A stretch of 64,000 bases of DNA from Gayadomonas joobiniege G7. Lineage in GTDB: Bacteria; Pseudomonadota; Gammaproteobacteria; Enterobacterales; Alteromonadaceae. The DNA is taken from assembly GCF_000300815.1 (NCBI RefSeq), contig NZ_AMRX01000008.1:1-64000 (forward strand). Reading direction: 5' to 3'. A program made the translations under genes and the position numbers. The notes beneath the pieces were generated by a model. The model searched no databases. It saw nothing but the letters and a program-made list of their open reading frames with translations, and was not told where the DNA came from. The first letter of the stretch is position 1. Each line of letters opens with the position of its first letter. This document shows, in pieces, positions 36,307 through 45,700 of this stretch.

Positions 36307-38644
36307 GGTTGCATCCTTGTTTTTTATTCCAATTATTTGCTTCTATCACCGCGGTTAATATAGCCTCCGGGGTTGCTGGTGCGTTGAGGGCTGGCACAAA
36401 GCGTTGTTGGGTAAGGCTAGCTAATGCATGACGAATTGCACACCAAACGCTGATTGCAAGCATAAACGGCGGCTCGCCTACGGCTTTTGAACGAAATACC
36501 GTGGTTTCTGGGTTTTCCGAATCGTATAACGAGAGATTAAAAATGGCCGGTGTATCTCCGATTGCGGGGATCTTGTAGTTGGCAGGAGACGCGGAAGCTA
36601 ACTGTCCATCTTGATGCCAGATTAAATCTTCTGTCGTTAACCAGCCCATGCCTTGAATAAAGGCGCCTTCTATTTGACCTTTATCAATTGCTGGGTTTAT
36701 CGAATGACCGACATCATGCAAAATGTCAGTGCGTGTCACAGTGCTTTCACCGGTTAGGCAGTCAATTTCGACTTCGCTTACAGCACAACCGTGGGCGTAA
36801 TAAAAAAACGGGTGGCCACTGGCTGTCGCACGATCGTAATAAATCTCTGGGGTGGCGTAATAACCAGTCGCTGATAGCGAGATCCTGTTGAGGTAGGCTT
36901 GCTCAACGAGTTTGCTAAATGGTATTTTCTGCTCGCCAAAGTGAACCTCATTTTTACTCGCCATTATACTTGTGTGATCGACATGATAGGTTTTTTCAAG
37001 ATAATCGAATAAACGACGTTTGATTGTATTTGCTGCATTCAGCGCGGCCATACCATTTAAATCAGTGCCACTTGAAGCTGCCGTAGGGGAAGTGTTTGGG
37101 ACTTTATCGGTTCGTGTTGCATTGACCAGTACCTGTTCATAATCAATACCGAATACTTGTGCAACGATTTGAGCTATTTTAGTGTTGAGCCCTTGCCCCA
37201 TTTCAGTGCCACCGTGATTTACGTGTACCGAACCATCAGTGTACACATTGACTAATGCACCTGCTTGATTTAAATGTTGTACTGTAAATGAAATTCCAAA
37301 TTGAACAGGGGTGATCGCAATGCCTTTTTTTATAATAGGGCTTGATTGGTTAAACTTAGCGATCTCCGATTTTCGTTGATAATAGTTGGCGTCGTCAGCC
37401 AGTTTTTGCAACATATCAGCCATTACAAACTGGCTGGTTTTTTGTCCATACGGTGTTTCATCCATGCCCGGCCTGAGCAGGTTCTTTAAGCGCACCTGCA
37501 ATGGTTCTATATCGCAATAATAGGCAATGTCATCCATAATCTGCTCTGCGGTTAGCATACCTTGAGGGCCGCCGAACCCTCTGAAAGCAGTATGACTTAC
37601 CGTATTGCTTCGACAGCGATTGCCTAGGATCCGAGCGGCAGGATAATAATAAGCATTGTTTGCATGAAAGAGTGCACGATCAACGATGGCATCGGATAAA
37701 TCCGCTGAGTAGCCGCAATTCCCATTGATTTGAATGTCTGCTGCTTGAATAATACCCGTGTCGGTAAATCCAATTTCATATTTGTTATAAAATGGATGTC
37801 GCTTTCCGGTAATTCTAAAGTCATCGCTGCGTGCCAATCTAATTTTTACGATTTGTTGAGTTTTATCAGCAGCTAGCGCAGCGAGGCACGCCCAAGGGGC
37901 TGCTTGTGTTTCTTTGCCTCCAAAACCACCGCCCATACGGCGCATTTCAACTGTTACGAAGTTAAAAGGGCGTTTTAAAACTTTTGCAACTAAGTGCTGG
38001 ATTTCAGTCGGGTTTTGTGTCGAACAATGAACAAAAATCCCCCCTTCCTCGGTCGGCTCGGCAATACTGACCTGACCTTCTAGGTAAAAATGTTCTTGGC
38101 CGCCGATAGCGATCTCTCCTTCGAGTCGGTTTGCTGCATTTGCTAATGCTGTGTCAACATCGCCTTTTTTTAAAGAATGCGGTGGCCTGACCCAGTCTTG
38201 ATTAGCAATAGACATTTTAATATCTAATAACGGAGGTGTTTGCCGATATTTAATCACCACTTTACGTGCGGCCTTTCGAGCCGCTTCGTAGCTAGATGCA
38301 ACAACAAGTAAAACCGGCTGCCCATGGTAAAAAATCTCATTTTCAGCGAGTAAAATATCGCCTTTAAACACAGGGCCTACATCATTTTGTCCGGGTATAT
38401 CATCGGCCGATAAAATACATGATACAGCTGGTATTTTTAACGCTTCGCTAGTATCAATTGATTCAATTGTGCCGCTGCTAACGCTTGCCATAACCGGGTA
38501 TCCGTGCAAGATTTGGCTGGTCTGATGTCTATCATCTATGTAGATAGCTTTACCTGTCACTTGAGCGCTTGCGCTCTCGTGTTTGACACTACGGCCTACG
38601 GTGCCATTTTTTATTTCCTCATGATTTATTTTAAAGTGCCGCAT
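36299..38644 (-). CDS. xdhB: Xanthine dehydrogenase molybdopterin subunit
   Basis: 781 residues. The cofactor loop MGGGFGGKE, the substrate-orienting Arg in AFRGFGGPQG and the catalytic Glu in KAVGEPPF (E724) are all present, so the enzyme should be active. With XdhA it oxidises hypoxanthine and xanthine to urate. Overlaps xdhA by 14 bp. Confidence 0.96.
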   Translation of the reverse strand: MRHFKINHEEIKNGTVGRSVKHESASAQVTGKAIYIDDRHQTSQILHGYPVMASVSSGTIESIDTSEALKIPAVSCILSADDIPGQNDVGPVFKGDILLAENEIFYHGQPVLLVVASSYEAARKAARKVVIKYRQTPPLLDIKMSIANQDWVRPPHSLKKGDVDTALANAANRLEGEIAIGGQEHFYLEGQVSIAEPTEEGGIFVHCSTQNPTEIQHLVAKVLKRPFNFVTVEMRRMGGGFGGKETQAAPWACLAALAADKTQQIVKIRLARSDDFRITGKRHPFYNKYEIGFTDTGIIQAADIQINGNCGYSADLSDAIVDRALFHANNAYYYPAARILGNRCRSNTVSHTAFRGFGGPQGMLTAEQIMDDIAYYCDIEPLQVRLKNLLRPGMDETPYGQKTSQFVMADMLQKLADDANYYQRKSEIAKFNQSSPIIKKGIAITPVQFGISFTVQHLNQAGALVNVYTDGSVHVNHGGTEMGQGLNTKIAQIVAQVFGIDYEQVLVNATRTDKVPNTSPTAASSGTDLNGMAALNAANTIKRRLFDYLEKTYHVDHTSIMASKNEVHFGEQKIPFSKLVEQAYLNRISLSATGYYATPEIYYDRATASGHPFFYYAHGCAVSEVEIDCLTGESTVTRTDILHDVGHSINPAIDKGQIEGAFIQGMGWLTTEDLIWHQDGQLASASPANYKIPAIGDTPAIFNLSLYDSENPETTVFRSKAVGEPPFMLAISVWCAIRHALASLTQQRFVPALNAPATPEAILTAVIEANNWNKKQGCNRD

Positions 38645-40112
38645 GTTTGATCCTTGTCTGAGGTTTAGATACGTCGATACGGCCTTCTAGCTCGTACCAA
38701 GCCCGGGTAAATAGGTTATTTGCCACCGATAGCCGGTAGCTATCACTCGCGCGAACATCAGATAAAGGAGTGAAGTCATTGGTAATTTGTTCACCCGCCT
38801 GTTGGAATGTTGTTAAGCTAGCCGGTTGTTGAATTAATCTCTGCTCAGCGTGAAAAGCACGTTTTGGGATAGCCGCCATGCCGCCAAAAGCACAACGGGC
38901 GTTTATTATTGTTTGCTGTTGGTTTGTTTGGTATGCGAGCACCATGCAAACAGTTGAAATATCATCTTCGATGCGTTTTGACACCTTATAACAAGCAAGC
39001 TTAAGGTTATTCGCTCGAGGGGGCAGGTAAAAGCCGGTAATGACTTCATCGGTTTGTAGTTTGGTCTTTTTGTAATCGATAAAAAAAGATTCTAATAACA
39101 GACGTCTTTTACCACGTAGGCTGGTTAATTCTATTTCACAATTTAAGGCAATTAGAAGCGGCGCAGGATCGCCAATGGGAGAGGCGTTGCCTATACTGCC
39201 ACCTAAAGTACCCGAGTGGCGTATTTGCGCTGATCCCAAACGTTCAAATAGCTCGTGTGCTTCTGGATAATATTGGCAGAACGCTTCCATAAAATCTGCA
39301 TAAGGAACCCCAGCCCCGATAAATATTCCACTAGAATCAAATTGCGTATGACGTAATTCATCCACGTCAGCGATTCCTATAATAGTCTCTGGTTGTTTTA
39401 ATGCTTGCGTAAACTCAAGAGATAAATCTGTGCCGCCAGCAAACAGCTTTGCTTTAGGATATTGAACTTTAAGTTGAAGCAGGGTCGTTAGATGATTAGG
39501 CATGAAGAATCTTCCCGTTTCTCCATCGCTTAGTTCAATTTCGGCATTTTCCGTTTTCTGCTTTATATATAGTGCTAATTTCTGCTGAATAGATTCTATA
39601 TTCAGTTCTTGGCGGGGATAGGTAAAGCTCTGTTCTGCTGCCATTAGAATTGGTTGGTAGCCGGTACAGCGGCATAAATTACCCCCTAGATACTGAATAA
39701 CCTTATTTTTACCTGGGTAACTTTTATGATTAAGGTATAAAGCCATCAAGCTCATAATAAAACCTGGGGTACAAAAGCCGCATTGGCTGCCGTGGCACTC
39801 AATCATTGCTTGTTGCACTGGATGTAGCTCACCGCCCTGAGTTTTTACCTGCTCAGATACGCCTTCAATGGTGATCAGGTGTTTTCCGTCGAGACTTGCG
39901 ACTAACATTAAACAGGCATTTATGTGCTGGTACTTCCACTGTCCATTCTGATATTTTCCGATGAGTACAGTACAAGCACCACAATCACCGGAAGCACAGC
40001 CTTCTTTGGTTCCACACTTCCCGTTTTTGGTGCGTAACCAGTCCAGTATGCTGAGGTTTGGTGCAAGGTTTTTAATGTTCACCCATTCATTGTTCAATGC
40101 AAAAGATATCAA
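38631..40112 (-). CDS. xdhA: Xanthine dehydrogenase FeS/FAD subunit
   Basis: 493 residues. First 2Fe-2S cluster: C39, C44, C47 (GCASGDCGACTVL) and C67. Second cluster: QCGFCTPG and NLCRCTGYQPI. An FAD domain (about 205-375) follows, with a CO dehydrogenase flavoprotein C-terminal part (about 380-485). First gene of the eight-gene operon xdhA-xdhB-xdhC-allB-uraD-uraH-guaD-puuD, in which all joins overlap or lie within a base. Confidence 0.96.
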   Translation of the reverse strand: MISFALNNEWVNIKNLAPNLSILDWLRTKNGKCGTKEGCASGDCGACTVLIGKYQNGQWKYQHINACLMLVASLDGKHLITIEGVSEQVKTQGGELHPVQQAMIECHGSQCGFCTPGFIMSLMALYLNHKSYPGKNKVIQYLGGNLCRCTGYQPILMAAEQSFTYPRQELNIESIQQKLALYIKQKTENAEIELSDGETGRFFMPNHLTTLLQLKVQYPKAKLFAGGTDLSLEFTQALKQPETIIGIADVDELRHTQFDSSGIFIGAGVPYADFMEAFCQYYPEAHELFERLGSAQIRHSGTLGGSIGNASPIGDPAPLLIALNCEIELTSLRGKRRLLLESFFIDYKKTKLQTDEVITGFYLPPRANNLKLACYKVSKRIEDDISTVCMVLAYQTNQQQTIINARCAFGGMAAIPKRAFHAEQRLIQQPASLTTFQQAGEQITNDFTPLSDVRASDSYRLSVANNLFTRAWYELEGRIDVSKPQTRIKHAAL

Positions 40113-40236
40113 AGTGACCTCTCTATGTTGTTAGAACGCCCGTTAAATATGGGGCCTCAAGTACTTTTGAATCATCAAAATTAACTGAGATAAATCTTAT
40201 TCATCTGGTCAACATCTTGCATAAGTCATACCAAGG

Positions 40237-40252
40237 TTGACCGATTGGTCAG
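40237..40252. promoter_or_regulatory. RutR-type operator 1 (xdh operon)
   Basis: TTGACCGATTGGTCAG: both arms TTGACC/GGTCA with the 4-bp spacer of the E. coli RutR consensus. It lies 125 bp upstream of xdhA. Confidence 0.7.
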
Positions 40253-40446
40253 TAATAAATTTAAGGTGGGTGATAAATGGAAAGATTATAGCGATTAAGG
40301 GGATTCAGGGGCACAGAATGATATTTTTTCAACGTTGCAACTTGTAATACTAATTTGCATTTTTAAATAGCTGGAGTACATGCTCTGGTAGGCAAAAGCG
40401 AAAAGAAAGTAGAATTGGGATCAAAATTATTTATCGAACTTGTAAC

Positions 40447-40462
40447 TTGACCAATAGGTTAT
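40447..40462. promoter_or_regulatory. RutR-type operator 2 (weaker)
   Basis: TTGACCAATAGGTTAT: left arm perfect, right arm degenerate. It lies 177 bp before the oxygenase gene. Confidence 0.45.
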
Positions 40463-40638
40463 TTTTTGGTGCTAATAAGACTGTCGATATAAACAATACT
40501 TTGCAATTAACTCGTTTAAATAAAAACGGGCTGAGGTTTTACACTAGGTGTAACGCCTGTGGTTAAAACCACAAATTGATCACATGACATCAGGCTGAAC
40601 ATTAAAAATCTTTGTTAGAGATATGATTAGGACACTAT

Positions 40639-41574
40639 ATGATTAAAGAAAGGTTACCTGTTATTGATTTTTCCGACTTTTTAAGCGGAACACTAGCTCA
40701 AAAATTAGCGGTTGCAGATAAGATAATGCAAGCATCACAAGACTGGGGTTTTTTTTATTTAATTAATTTTGGCATTGATAAAAAAGAGATCGATCAGGCA
40801 TTTTTAAATTCTAAAATATTTTTTAATTTACCCGTAGCTGATAAAAATGAATTAGCTTGGCAAAATGCACAGAGCAACCAAGGTTACGTTGCAGTTAAAA
40901 GAGAAACCTTAGATCCCACAGCTAAAGCGGATTTAAAAGAGGCTTTTAACATATCAACTGAAATTCGGCCCACAGCTTTAGAAGGCAATTGTTGGCCAAA
41001 GCGTTATCCCGAGTTTAAACCTCAAATCAGAAAGTTTATAGAGCGTTGTACCTATACTTGTGACCGAGTATTAGAAGCATTTGCACTTGCGCTTGAGTTG
41101 CCTGAATCGTTTTTTGTGAAAGCCCATGATAAACGGCAGCATACGTTTAGACTATTACACTATCCTGGTTTACCCACTGACTTTCAAGAGGAGGCGCAAC
41201 AAAATAGAGCCGGCGCTCACACGGATTACGGTAGCATTACTTTATTGTTTCAAGATCAAGTGGGCGGATTAGAAGTTAAGTCTCGTCACAGTGGTTGGGT
41301 TAAAGCCACCCCGATCGCTGGCAGTATCGTGGTCAACACAGGTGACTTGATGCAACGCTGGACAAACGATGTTCTTAAATCTAATTTGCATCGTGTTCGT
41401 CAACCGGCTGAAAGCCGCCATCAAGATAGGTATTCTATAGCTTATTTTTGTAGCCCCAATTCCGATTTTGTTGTTGAGTGTATTGACAGTTGTCAAAGCA
41501 AAAACAATCCGGTTAAATATTCGGCGATCACTACGGCAGAGCATATGCTCGAGAAATTAAACCGCACTTATTAG
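40639..41574 (+). CDS. 2-Oxoglutarate/Fe(II) oxygenase A (IPNS family)
   Basis: 311 residues. A DIOX_N segment (about 7-115) and a 2OG-FeII domain (about 165-270). Iron ligands H194, D196 (AHTDYG) and H251 (NLHRVR); 2-oxoglutarate-binding R264-x-S266. All are intact. It faces away from xdhA across a RutR-type control region, so a purine or purine-derived substrate is the natural guess. It could be an alternative xanthine or methylxanthine hydroxylase, or act on another N-heterocycle; nothing in the sequence settles this. A paralogue lies at 46565. Confidence 0.85.
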   Translation: MIKERLPVIDFSDFLSGTLAQKLAVADKIMQASQDWGFFYLINFGIDKKEIDQAFLNSKIFFNLPVADKNELAWQNAQSNQGYVAVKRETLDPTAKADLKEAFNISTEIRPTALEGNCWPKRYPEFKPQIRKFIERCTYTCDRVLEAFALALELPESFFVKAHDKRQHTFRLLHYPGLPTDFQEEAQQNRAGAHTDYGSITLLFQDQVGGLEVKSRHSGWVKATPIAGSIVVNTGDLMQRWTNDVLKSNLHRVRQPAESRHQDRYSIAYFCSPNSDFVVECIDSCQSKNNPVKYSAITTAEHMLEKLNRTY

Positions 41575-41582
41575 AGTGCGGT
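41561..41582 (-). terminator. Bidirectional hairpin between convergent genes
   Basis: ACCGCACT and AGTGCGGT form an 8-bp stem overlapping the end of oxygenase A. On the minus strand it is followed by TTAATTT, so it probably ends the deaminase transcript. Confidence 0.6.
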
Positions 41583-41606
41583 AAACGGCGTTAGAAGTCG
41601 TCTTTG

Positions 41607-42086
41607 TTAATTCCAAAATTTTTCGTGTAGCGCGGCGATTTGTGGTTCCACTTCAGCATATGGCCCTCTTACTTGGATATTTTTTTGTCCCGCTTTAAAA
41701 ACGTCTCGGCAGGGTAAATCCATAGTGGGGTTTTCGTTATGATCACCGGTAAACTTAAATAATTGCTTTTCTGTCATAGCAAAAACGACTTGTCCAATAT
41801 TTGCCCAATAAATGGTACCGGCACACATTGCGCAAGGTTCAACCGTTGAATACAAAGTACAAGTCCATAAATAATTGGCACTATACTTGGCTGCGGCGGC
41901 CCGCGCTAAAGTTGCTTCAGCGTGATTGACTGTATCGATATTAAACTGCGTCATTAAAATCGTTCGGTTGTCTGGGCCCACCAAAATAGCGGCAAACGGG
42001 TGATGTCCTTCATGCATAGACTGTTGGGCGACGTTATTCGTCGCCAATAAGTTGTCAATGAAAGTTTGTCGGTTTGCGGTATTCAT
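41607..42086 (-). CDS. Nucleobase deaminase, CDA fold (guanine deaminase-like)
   Basis: 159 residues with the zinc site HAE and PCAMC of the cytidine-deaminase fold. Length, FKFTGD and the EKFWN C-terminus resemble the small bacterial guanine deaminase/tRNA adenosine deaminase-like group. In this setting guanine or a related purine is likely. It is unrelated in fold to the amidohydrolase GuaD at 31893. It lies 19 bp after the 8-oxoguanine deaminase-like gene, same operon. Confidence 0.8.
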   Translation of the reverse strand: MNTANRQTFIDNLLATNNVAQQSMHEGHHPFAAILVGPDNRTILMTQFNIDTVNHAEATLARAAAAKYSANYLWTCTLYSTVEPCAMCAGTIYWANIGQVVFAMTEKQLFKFTGDHNENPTMDLPCRDVFKAGQKNIQVRGPYAEVEPQIAALHEKFWN

Positions 42087-42105
42087 CCTTTGATTATCCT
42101 CTAAG

Positions 42106-43461
42106 TTATGCGCAAATTCGGTTTTTTAGGAGCTGAATTTGCTCAGTTAAATTTTGAGTTAACTCGGAATACCTTAGATTAATGGGCTCACCACCTTTAA
42201 CGACGGGGATACCATTAACGAAGCTCATTTTAATTTTTGCAGGCTCTCCGGCCATTATCGGTGCGTAGGCTTTTTCGTGGATCCCTTGATAACGATAATG
42301 TGTGATATCCCACAATACTAAATCAGCTTGTTGACCGACTTCGATACGACCAACGTTATCTAAGCCCAGCATCTTAGCACCACTTTCTGTTGCCCAATGG
42401 ACACATTCTTGTAAGTGAGTTGCGTTGGCCCCCCCTACCGCTCGGTGTAATAACCAAGTGAGGTTGATTTCTTGTAACATGGACGCTGCTTCGGCCGACG
42501 CTGAGCCATCAACACCAATAGAAATCGGCATGCCAGCGTCCCGCATTTTTAGCAGTGGCGCAATTCCGCTACCCAAACGACAATTGGAGGTCGGACAGTG
42601 GGCTATACCTGTACCTGATTGAGCCAAGACATTGATGTCTGAGTTGGTTGTTTTGACTAAGTGAGCAAACCAGACATCTGGACCGAGCCAATCAACTGAT
42701 TGTGCAAACTGAACCGCACTCATTTGATATTTTTCCTGAGCTGTTTGTTCATCAAAATCCACTTCAAGCAAATGAGAATGCAACCGTAATTTGTGGTTTC
42801 GAGCATAACTTGCAAAAGATTTAAGATCGTCAGCTTTTGCAGAGTGCATAATAGTCGTTGGCGCTACAACAATTTTTTGAGTCGCATCAGCTGTTGTTTG
42901 ATGGTAACGAGTTCGGCTGTCATCAATGCGTTTAAGCGCCAGATCGATAGATTCTGGCTCAATGTTATTTTTTTGCATTCCTTTGTGAGTACCACGAACG
43001 GTCGCACCCCCACGGCATAATACGAGCTTGATACCCACTTCAGCGGCAGCCTGCCACACTGCATCTTCCAATTCTTGACTCGTGTTTTTATGGTACAAAT
43101 AGTGATGATCGGCGCAGCTTGTCACACCACTGCGTAGTTGTTCATAAAAGCCTAATTTAGCAGCCCAATACATGAGTTCCGGAGTGAAATGTGGCCAGTA
43201 AGTATAAGGTACGCTAGCAAGCCAAGCACTGAGGTTCTGATTCAAGCCTGTCGGAATCCCTTTAATAACGGATTGGGCAATATGGTGATGTGTATTTACA
43301 AAACCTGGATAGATGATGGTATTCTCTGCATCTATAACTTGTTCCCCTTCTTTGATTAGTAAATTTTTACCAATCTGAATAATCCGACTGCCATCGATTC
43401 GAATATCGGTTTTTTCCGGTTGTGAAAATATGTAATCTGCGTTTTTTATGAGATATTTCAT
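42106..43461 (-). CDS. 8-Oxoguanine deaminase-like amidohydrolase (copy 1)
   Basis: 451 residues of the ATZ/TRZ-type amidohydrolase group. GFVNTHHH starts the metal site; SHLLE, FAHLVK, HCPTSNCRLGSGIAP and GVDGSASAE follow the pattern of 8-oxoguanine deaminases. The likely reaction is 8-oxoguanine to urate, which feeds PuuD directly. Similar in design to the gene at 47605. Divergent from the ABC transporter across a RutR-type site. Confidence 0.78.
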   Translation of the reverse strand: MKYLIKNADYIFSQPEKTDIRIDGSRIIQIGKNLLIKEGEQVIDAENTIIYPGFVNTHHHIAQSVIKGIPTGLNQNLSAWLASVPYTYWPHFTPELMYWAAKLGFYEQLRSGVTSCADHHYLYHKNTSQELEDAVWQAAAEVGIKLVLCRGGATVRGTHKGMQKNNIEPESIDLALKRIDDSRTRYHQTTADATQKIVVAPTTIMHSAKADDLKSFASYARNHKLRLHSHLLEVDFDEQTAQEKYQMSAVQFAQSVDWLGPDVWFAHLVKTTNSDINVLAQSGTGIAHCPTSNCRLGSGIAPLLKMRDAGMPISIGVDGSASAEAASMLQEINLTWLLHRAVGGANATHLQECVHWATESGAKMLGLDNVGRIEVGQQADLVLWDITHYRYQGIHEKAYAPIMAGEPAKIKMSFVNGIPVVKGGEPINLRYSELTQNLTEQIQLLKNRICA

Positions 43462-43632
43462 TTTAACCTTGTGGTAAAGATAAGTTTTTATTTAGTAAGC
43501 AAATAATAGGCCAATACCAGTGAGTTTTAATTGTTTTATGGTTCTTTAGTTTATGAATTATATGAATTTATTCCCATTTTTTTGATTACGCTTCGCTGGC
43601 ATTTTTCTGTAGATTCCATCCTAATAATCAAG

Positions 43633-43648
43633 TTGACCTGTTGGTCTG
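43633..43648. promoter_or_regulatory. RutR-type operator 3 (transporter/deaminase)
   Basis: TTGACCTGTTGGTCTG: nine-tenths of the two-arm consensus with the correct 4-bp spacer, between divergent operons. Confidence 0.65.
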
Positions 43649-43795
43649 CATCTAGATGGTGATGAATTCATAAATTTGCATGTTTCTGGTGCATTGTGTA
43701 TCAAAGGAACTGCTTAGATGGTCTAACCGATCTAAGGTAAGTTATTGTTCCAAATAGTTTTATTTCCTATGGTTCAATAGTTGCATCTAAGCACA

Positions 43796-43860
43796 CAGGT
43801 CACGCGTATCTAGTAGAAGCGGACAGGTAAGGTATCTACCGGGTCATTGCTTGGGTCCTG
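43796..43860 (+). ncRNA. Candidate NMT1-motif (xanthine) riboswitch, copy A
   Basis: AGTAGAAGCGG, AGGT and CATTGCT occur in the same order and spacing here and at 46501-46537. Between them AGGT can pair with ACC here and with ATCT in copy B, so the helix is kept while bases change. CAGG and CCTG can close an outer stem. The NMT1 motif is a known xanthine riboswitch found before NMT1-type transporter genes, which is exactly what follows here. Identification is from memory of the motif, not a covariance search. Confidence 0.62.
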
Positions 43861-43881
43861 ATTTATTAACCGGAGAATACA

Positions 43882-44874
43882 ATGAATTTAAAACACATCA
43901 AACAAGCCGTCATTGCGACGACACTATTTTCATTAGCCAGTACTGCCTACGCCTTAGAAAAAGTAACCTATCAATTAGATTGGCTGCCTGGTGGTGATAA
44001 AGCCCCAGTGTATGTCGGCAAAGCAAAAGGATTTTTTGCTTCGCAGGGAATTGAAGTAAAAGTGGCACAAGGGCGAGGCTCCACAGACGCCATAACCAAA
44101 ATGGCAGCTGGTCATTCTGATATTGGTTCGGCGGATATAGTGGCTTTATTGGCGGCTCGTGCAGCCGGTGATGTACCTGTCGTGGGTGTCATGAATTTGT
44201 TTTCGCAAGCGCCTTACGCGTTTTTTAGTTTGAAAAAGAATAATATCAACTCTGTATCTGATTTGCTTGGTAAAAAAGTTGCGTCATCGCCTTTCACCTC
44301 ATCTAATGTTTTTTTTCCTTATATGATGAATTATAACGGCGTTGATGAGAGCAAGGTCAATCATATCAAAGCCAATCCAGGAAGCTTAGCGCCAATGATG
44401 TTGTCGGGCAATGTCGATGTGATAACGTCATGGGTAACAGATTCTGCAACTATCTCGGGCCAAGCAAAAAAATTAGGCCTCGAAGTATCAATAATTCCGT
44501 GGCATACGGTCGGTTTAAATATTTATTCGTCGTCGATTGTTGCCAGTGAGCATTTTTTAAAAAACCGTCCTGAGGTGGCAAAAAAATTTTTAAAAGCCTT
44601 TAAACAGGCCGTGGAATATACCTGGGCACACCCGGAGGAGGCTGGGCAAATTATTCATCAGCAAGTGCCTGAAGTAGATGCCGAAATTGCCGCAAATACT
44701 ATCACTTCGATCAAAGCGTTAGTATTTAATGAAATCAGTAAAAAAAGTGGTTTAGGGGTATTTGAAAAAAGTAGGTTAGCTGAAACATGGCGGTTAACTG
44801 CGATTGCACAAGATTATACGCAAGACCAATTGGATCCTGAAACTGCAATTAACCGCCGATTTATAGAGGAGTAG
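43882..44874 (+). CDS. NMT1-type ABC substrate-binding protein
   Basis: 330 residues. A signal peptide ends at STAYA (about residue 24). The mature protein is an NMT1/THI5-like periplasmic binding protein: YQLDWLPGGDKAPVYVGKAK near the start and a GRGSTDA segment. First gene of a three-gene transporter unit. Given the purine cluster and the xanthine-riboswitch-like leader, the cargo is likely xanthine or a related purine. SD sequence CGGAG precedes the ATG. Confidence 0.88.
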   Translation: MNLKHIKQAVIATTLFSLASTAYALEKVTYQLDWLPGGDKAPVYVGKAKGFFASQGIEVKVAQGRGSTDAITKMAAGHSDIGSADIVALLAARAAGDVPVVGVMNLFSQAPYAFFSLKKNNINSVSDLLGKKVASSPFTSSNVFFPYMMNYNGVDESKVNHIKANPGSLAPMMLSGNVDVITSWVTDSATISGQAKKLGLEVSIIPWHTVGLNIYSSSIVASEHFLKNRPEVAKKFLKAFKQAVEYTWAHPEEAGQIIHQQVPEVDAEIAANTITSIKALVFNEISKKSGLGVFEKSRLAETWRLTAIAQDYTQDQLDPETAINRRFIEE

Positions 44875-44878
44875 GGCA

Positions 44879-45700
44879 ATGAAACCTTATGTGAGTTTTA
44901 ACTCGGTCAGCCATTTTTATGAAACTGATGAGGGCCAGCAGGTAGAAGCCTTACGCAATGTAGATTTTCATATCGAAAAGCATCAATTTGTGGCTGTTGT
45001 AGGGCCTTCTGGTTGCGGAAAGTCAACTTTATTAAAACTCTTAACTGGGTTATTGCGGCCCGCAGGGGGGCAAGTTAAAATTTTTGGCACACCAGTGACA
45101 GAGCCAAGAGATGAAATAGGCATTGTATTCCAACAACCCACACTGTTGCCGTGGCTCAATGTGCTAGAAAACGTCATGTTTCCAATAAAACATAAACGAG
45201 GGCGCATTAGCAGCAAGGAAAAAGAGCAGGCGTTAAGTTTGATTAAAATGGTTGGATTGGATGATTTTTCTCAGCGTATGCCAAGTGAATTGTCTGGTGG
45301 TATGCAACAAAGGGTTGGTATTGCAAGAGCCTTGTTATTAGATCCTGAAATTTTGATTATGGATGAGCCATTTTCGGCGTTGGACGCTCTGACTCGTGAA
45401 GAAATGGGTTTTGATTTACTGCGCATTTGGAACCAAAGTCCAAAAACTGTTTTATTTATAACCCACTCGATCACAGAAGCCGTGTTATTGGCGGACAAAG
45501 TGCTGATTATGAGTCCACGACCCGGCCGCTTAAGTGAAGAAATTTTCATAGACTTACCTCGACCTAGATCTGCCGAGACGGTTAAAGAAAAAGCCTTTGC
45601 CGAATACTCAGATCGGATACGCCAACAGATATATCATCCTAGAGAATTCACCGTCGTCAGCAATGAGTCAAAGGTTAAACAAGAGGTAAGCAATTTATGA
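44879..45700 (+). CDS. ABC transporter ATP-binding protein
   Basis: 273 residues of the TauB/SsuB group: Walker A GPSGCGKST, Q-loop QQPTLLPWLNV, signature LSGGMQQRVGIARAL, Walker B ILIMDEPFSALD and H-loop ITHSI. It energises the neighbouring permease. It starts 4 bp after the binding-protein stop and overlaps the permease start by 4 bp. Confidence 0.94.
   Translation: MKPYVSFNSVSHFYETDEGQQVEALRNVDFHIEKHQFVAVVGPSGCGKSTLLKLLTGLLRPAGGQVKIFGTPVTEPRDEIGIVFQQPTLLPWLNVLENVMFPIKHKRGRISSKEKEQALSLIKMVGLDDFSQRMPSELSGGMQQRVGIARALLLDPEILIMDEPFSALDALTREEMGFDLLRIWNQSPKTVLFITHSITEAVLLADKVLIMSPRPGRLSEEIFIDLPRPRSAETVKEKAFAEYSDRIRQQIYHPREFTVVSNESKVKQEVSNL

Larger units (their letters stand above)
40113..40638. 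other. Control region between the xdh operon and the oxygenase gene
   Basis: No gene in 526 bp. It holds two RutR-type palindromes (40237, 40447), an extra half-site GGTCAA at about 40207, and a near-perfect 14-bp palindrome GTGGTTAAAACCAC at 40559. It serves as a divergent promoter region. Confidence 0.7.
43462..43881. other. Control region of the transporter and deaminase operons
   Basis: 420 bp without a gene. It carries one RutR-type operator (43633) and, adjacent to the transporter genes, a structured leader (43796-43860). Confidence 0.7.
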
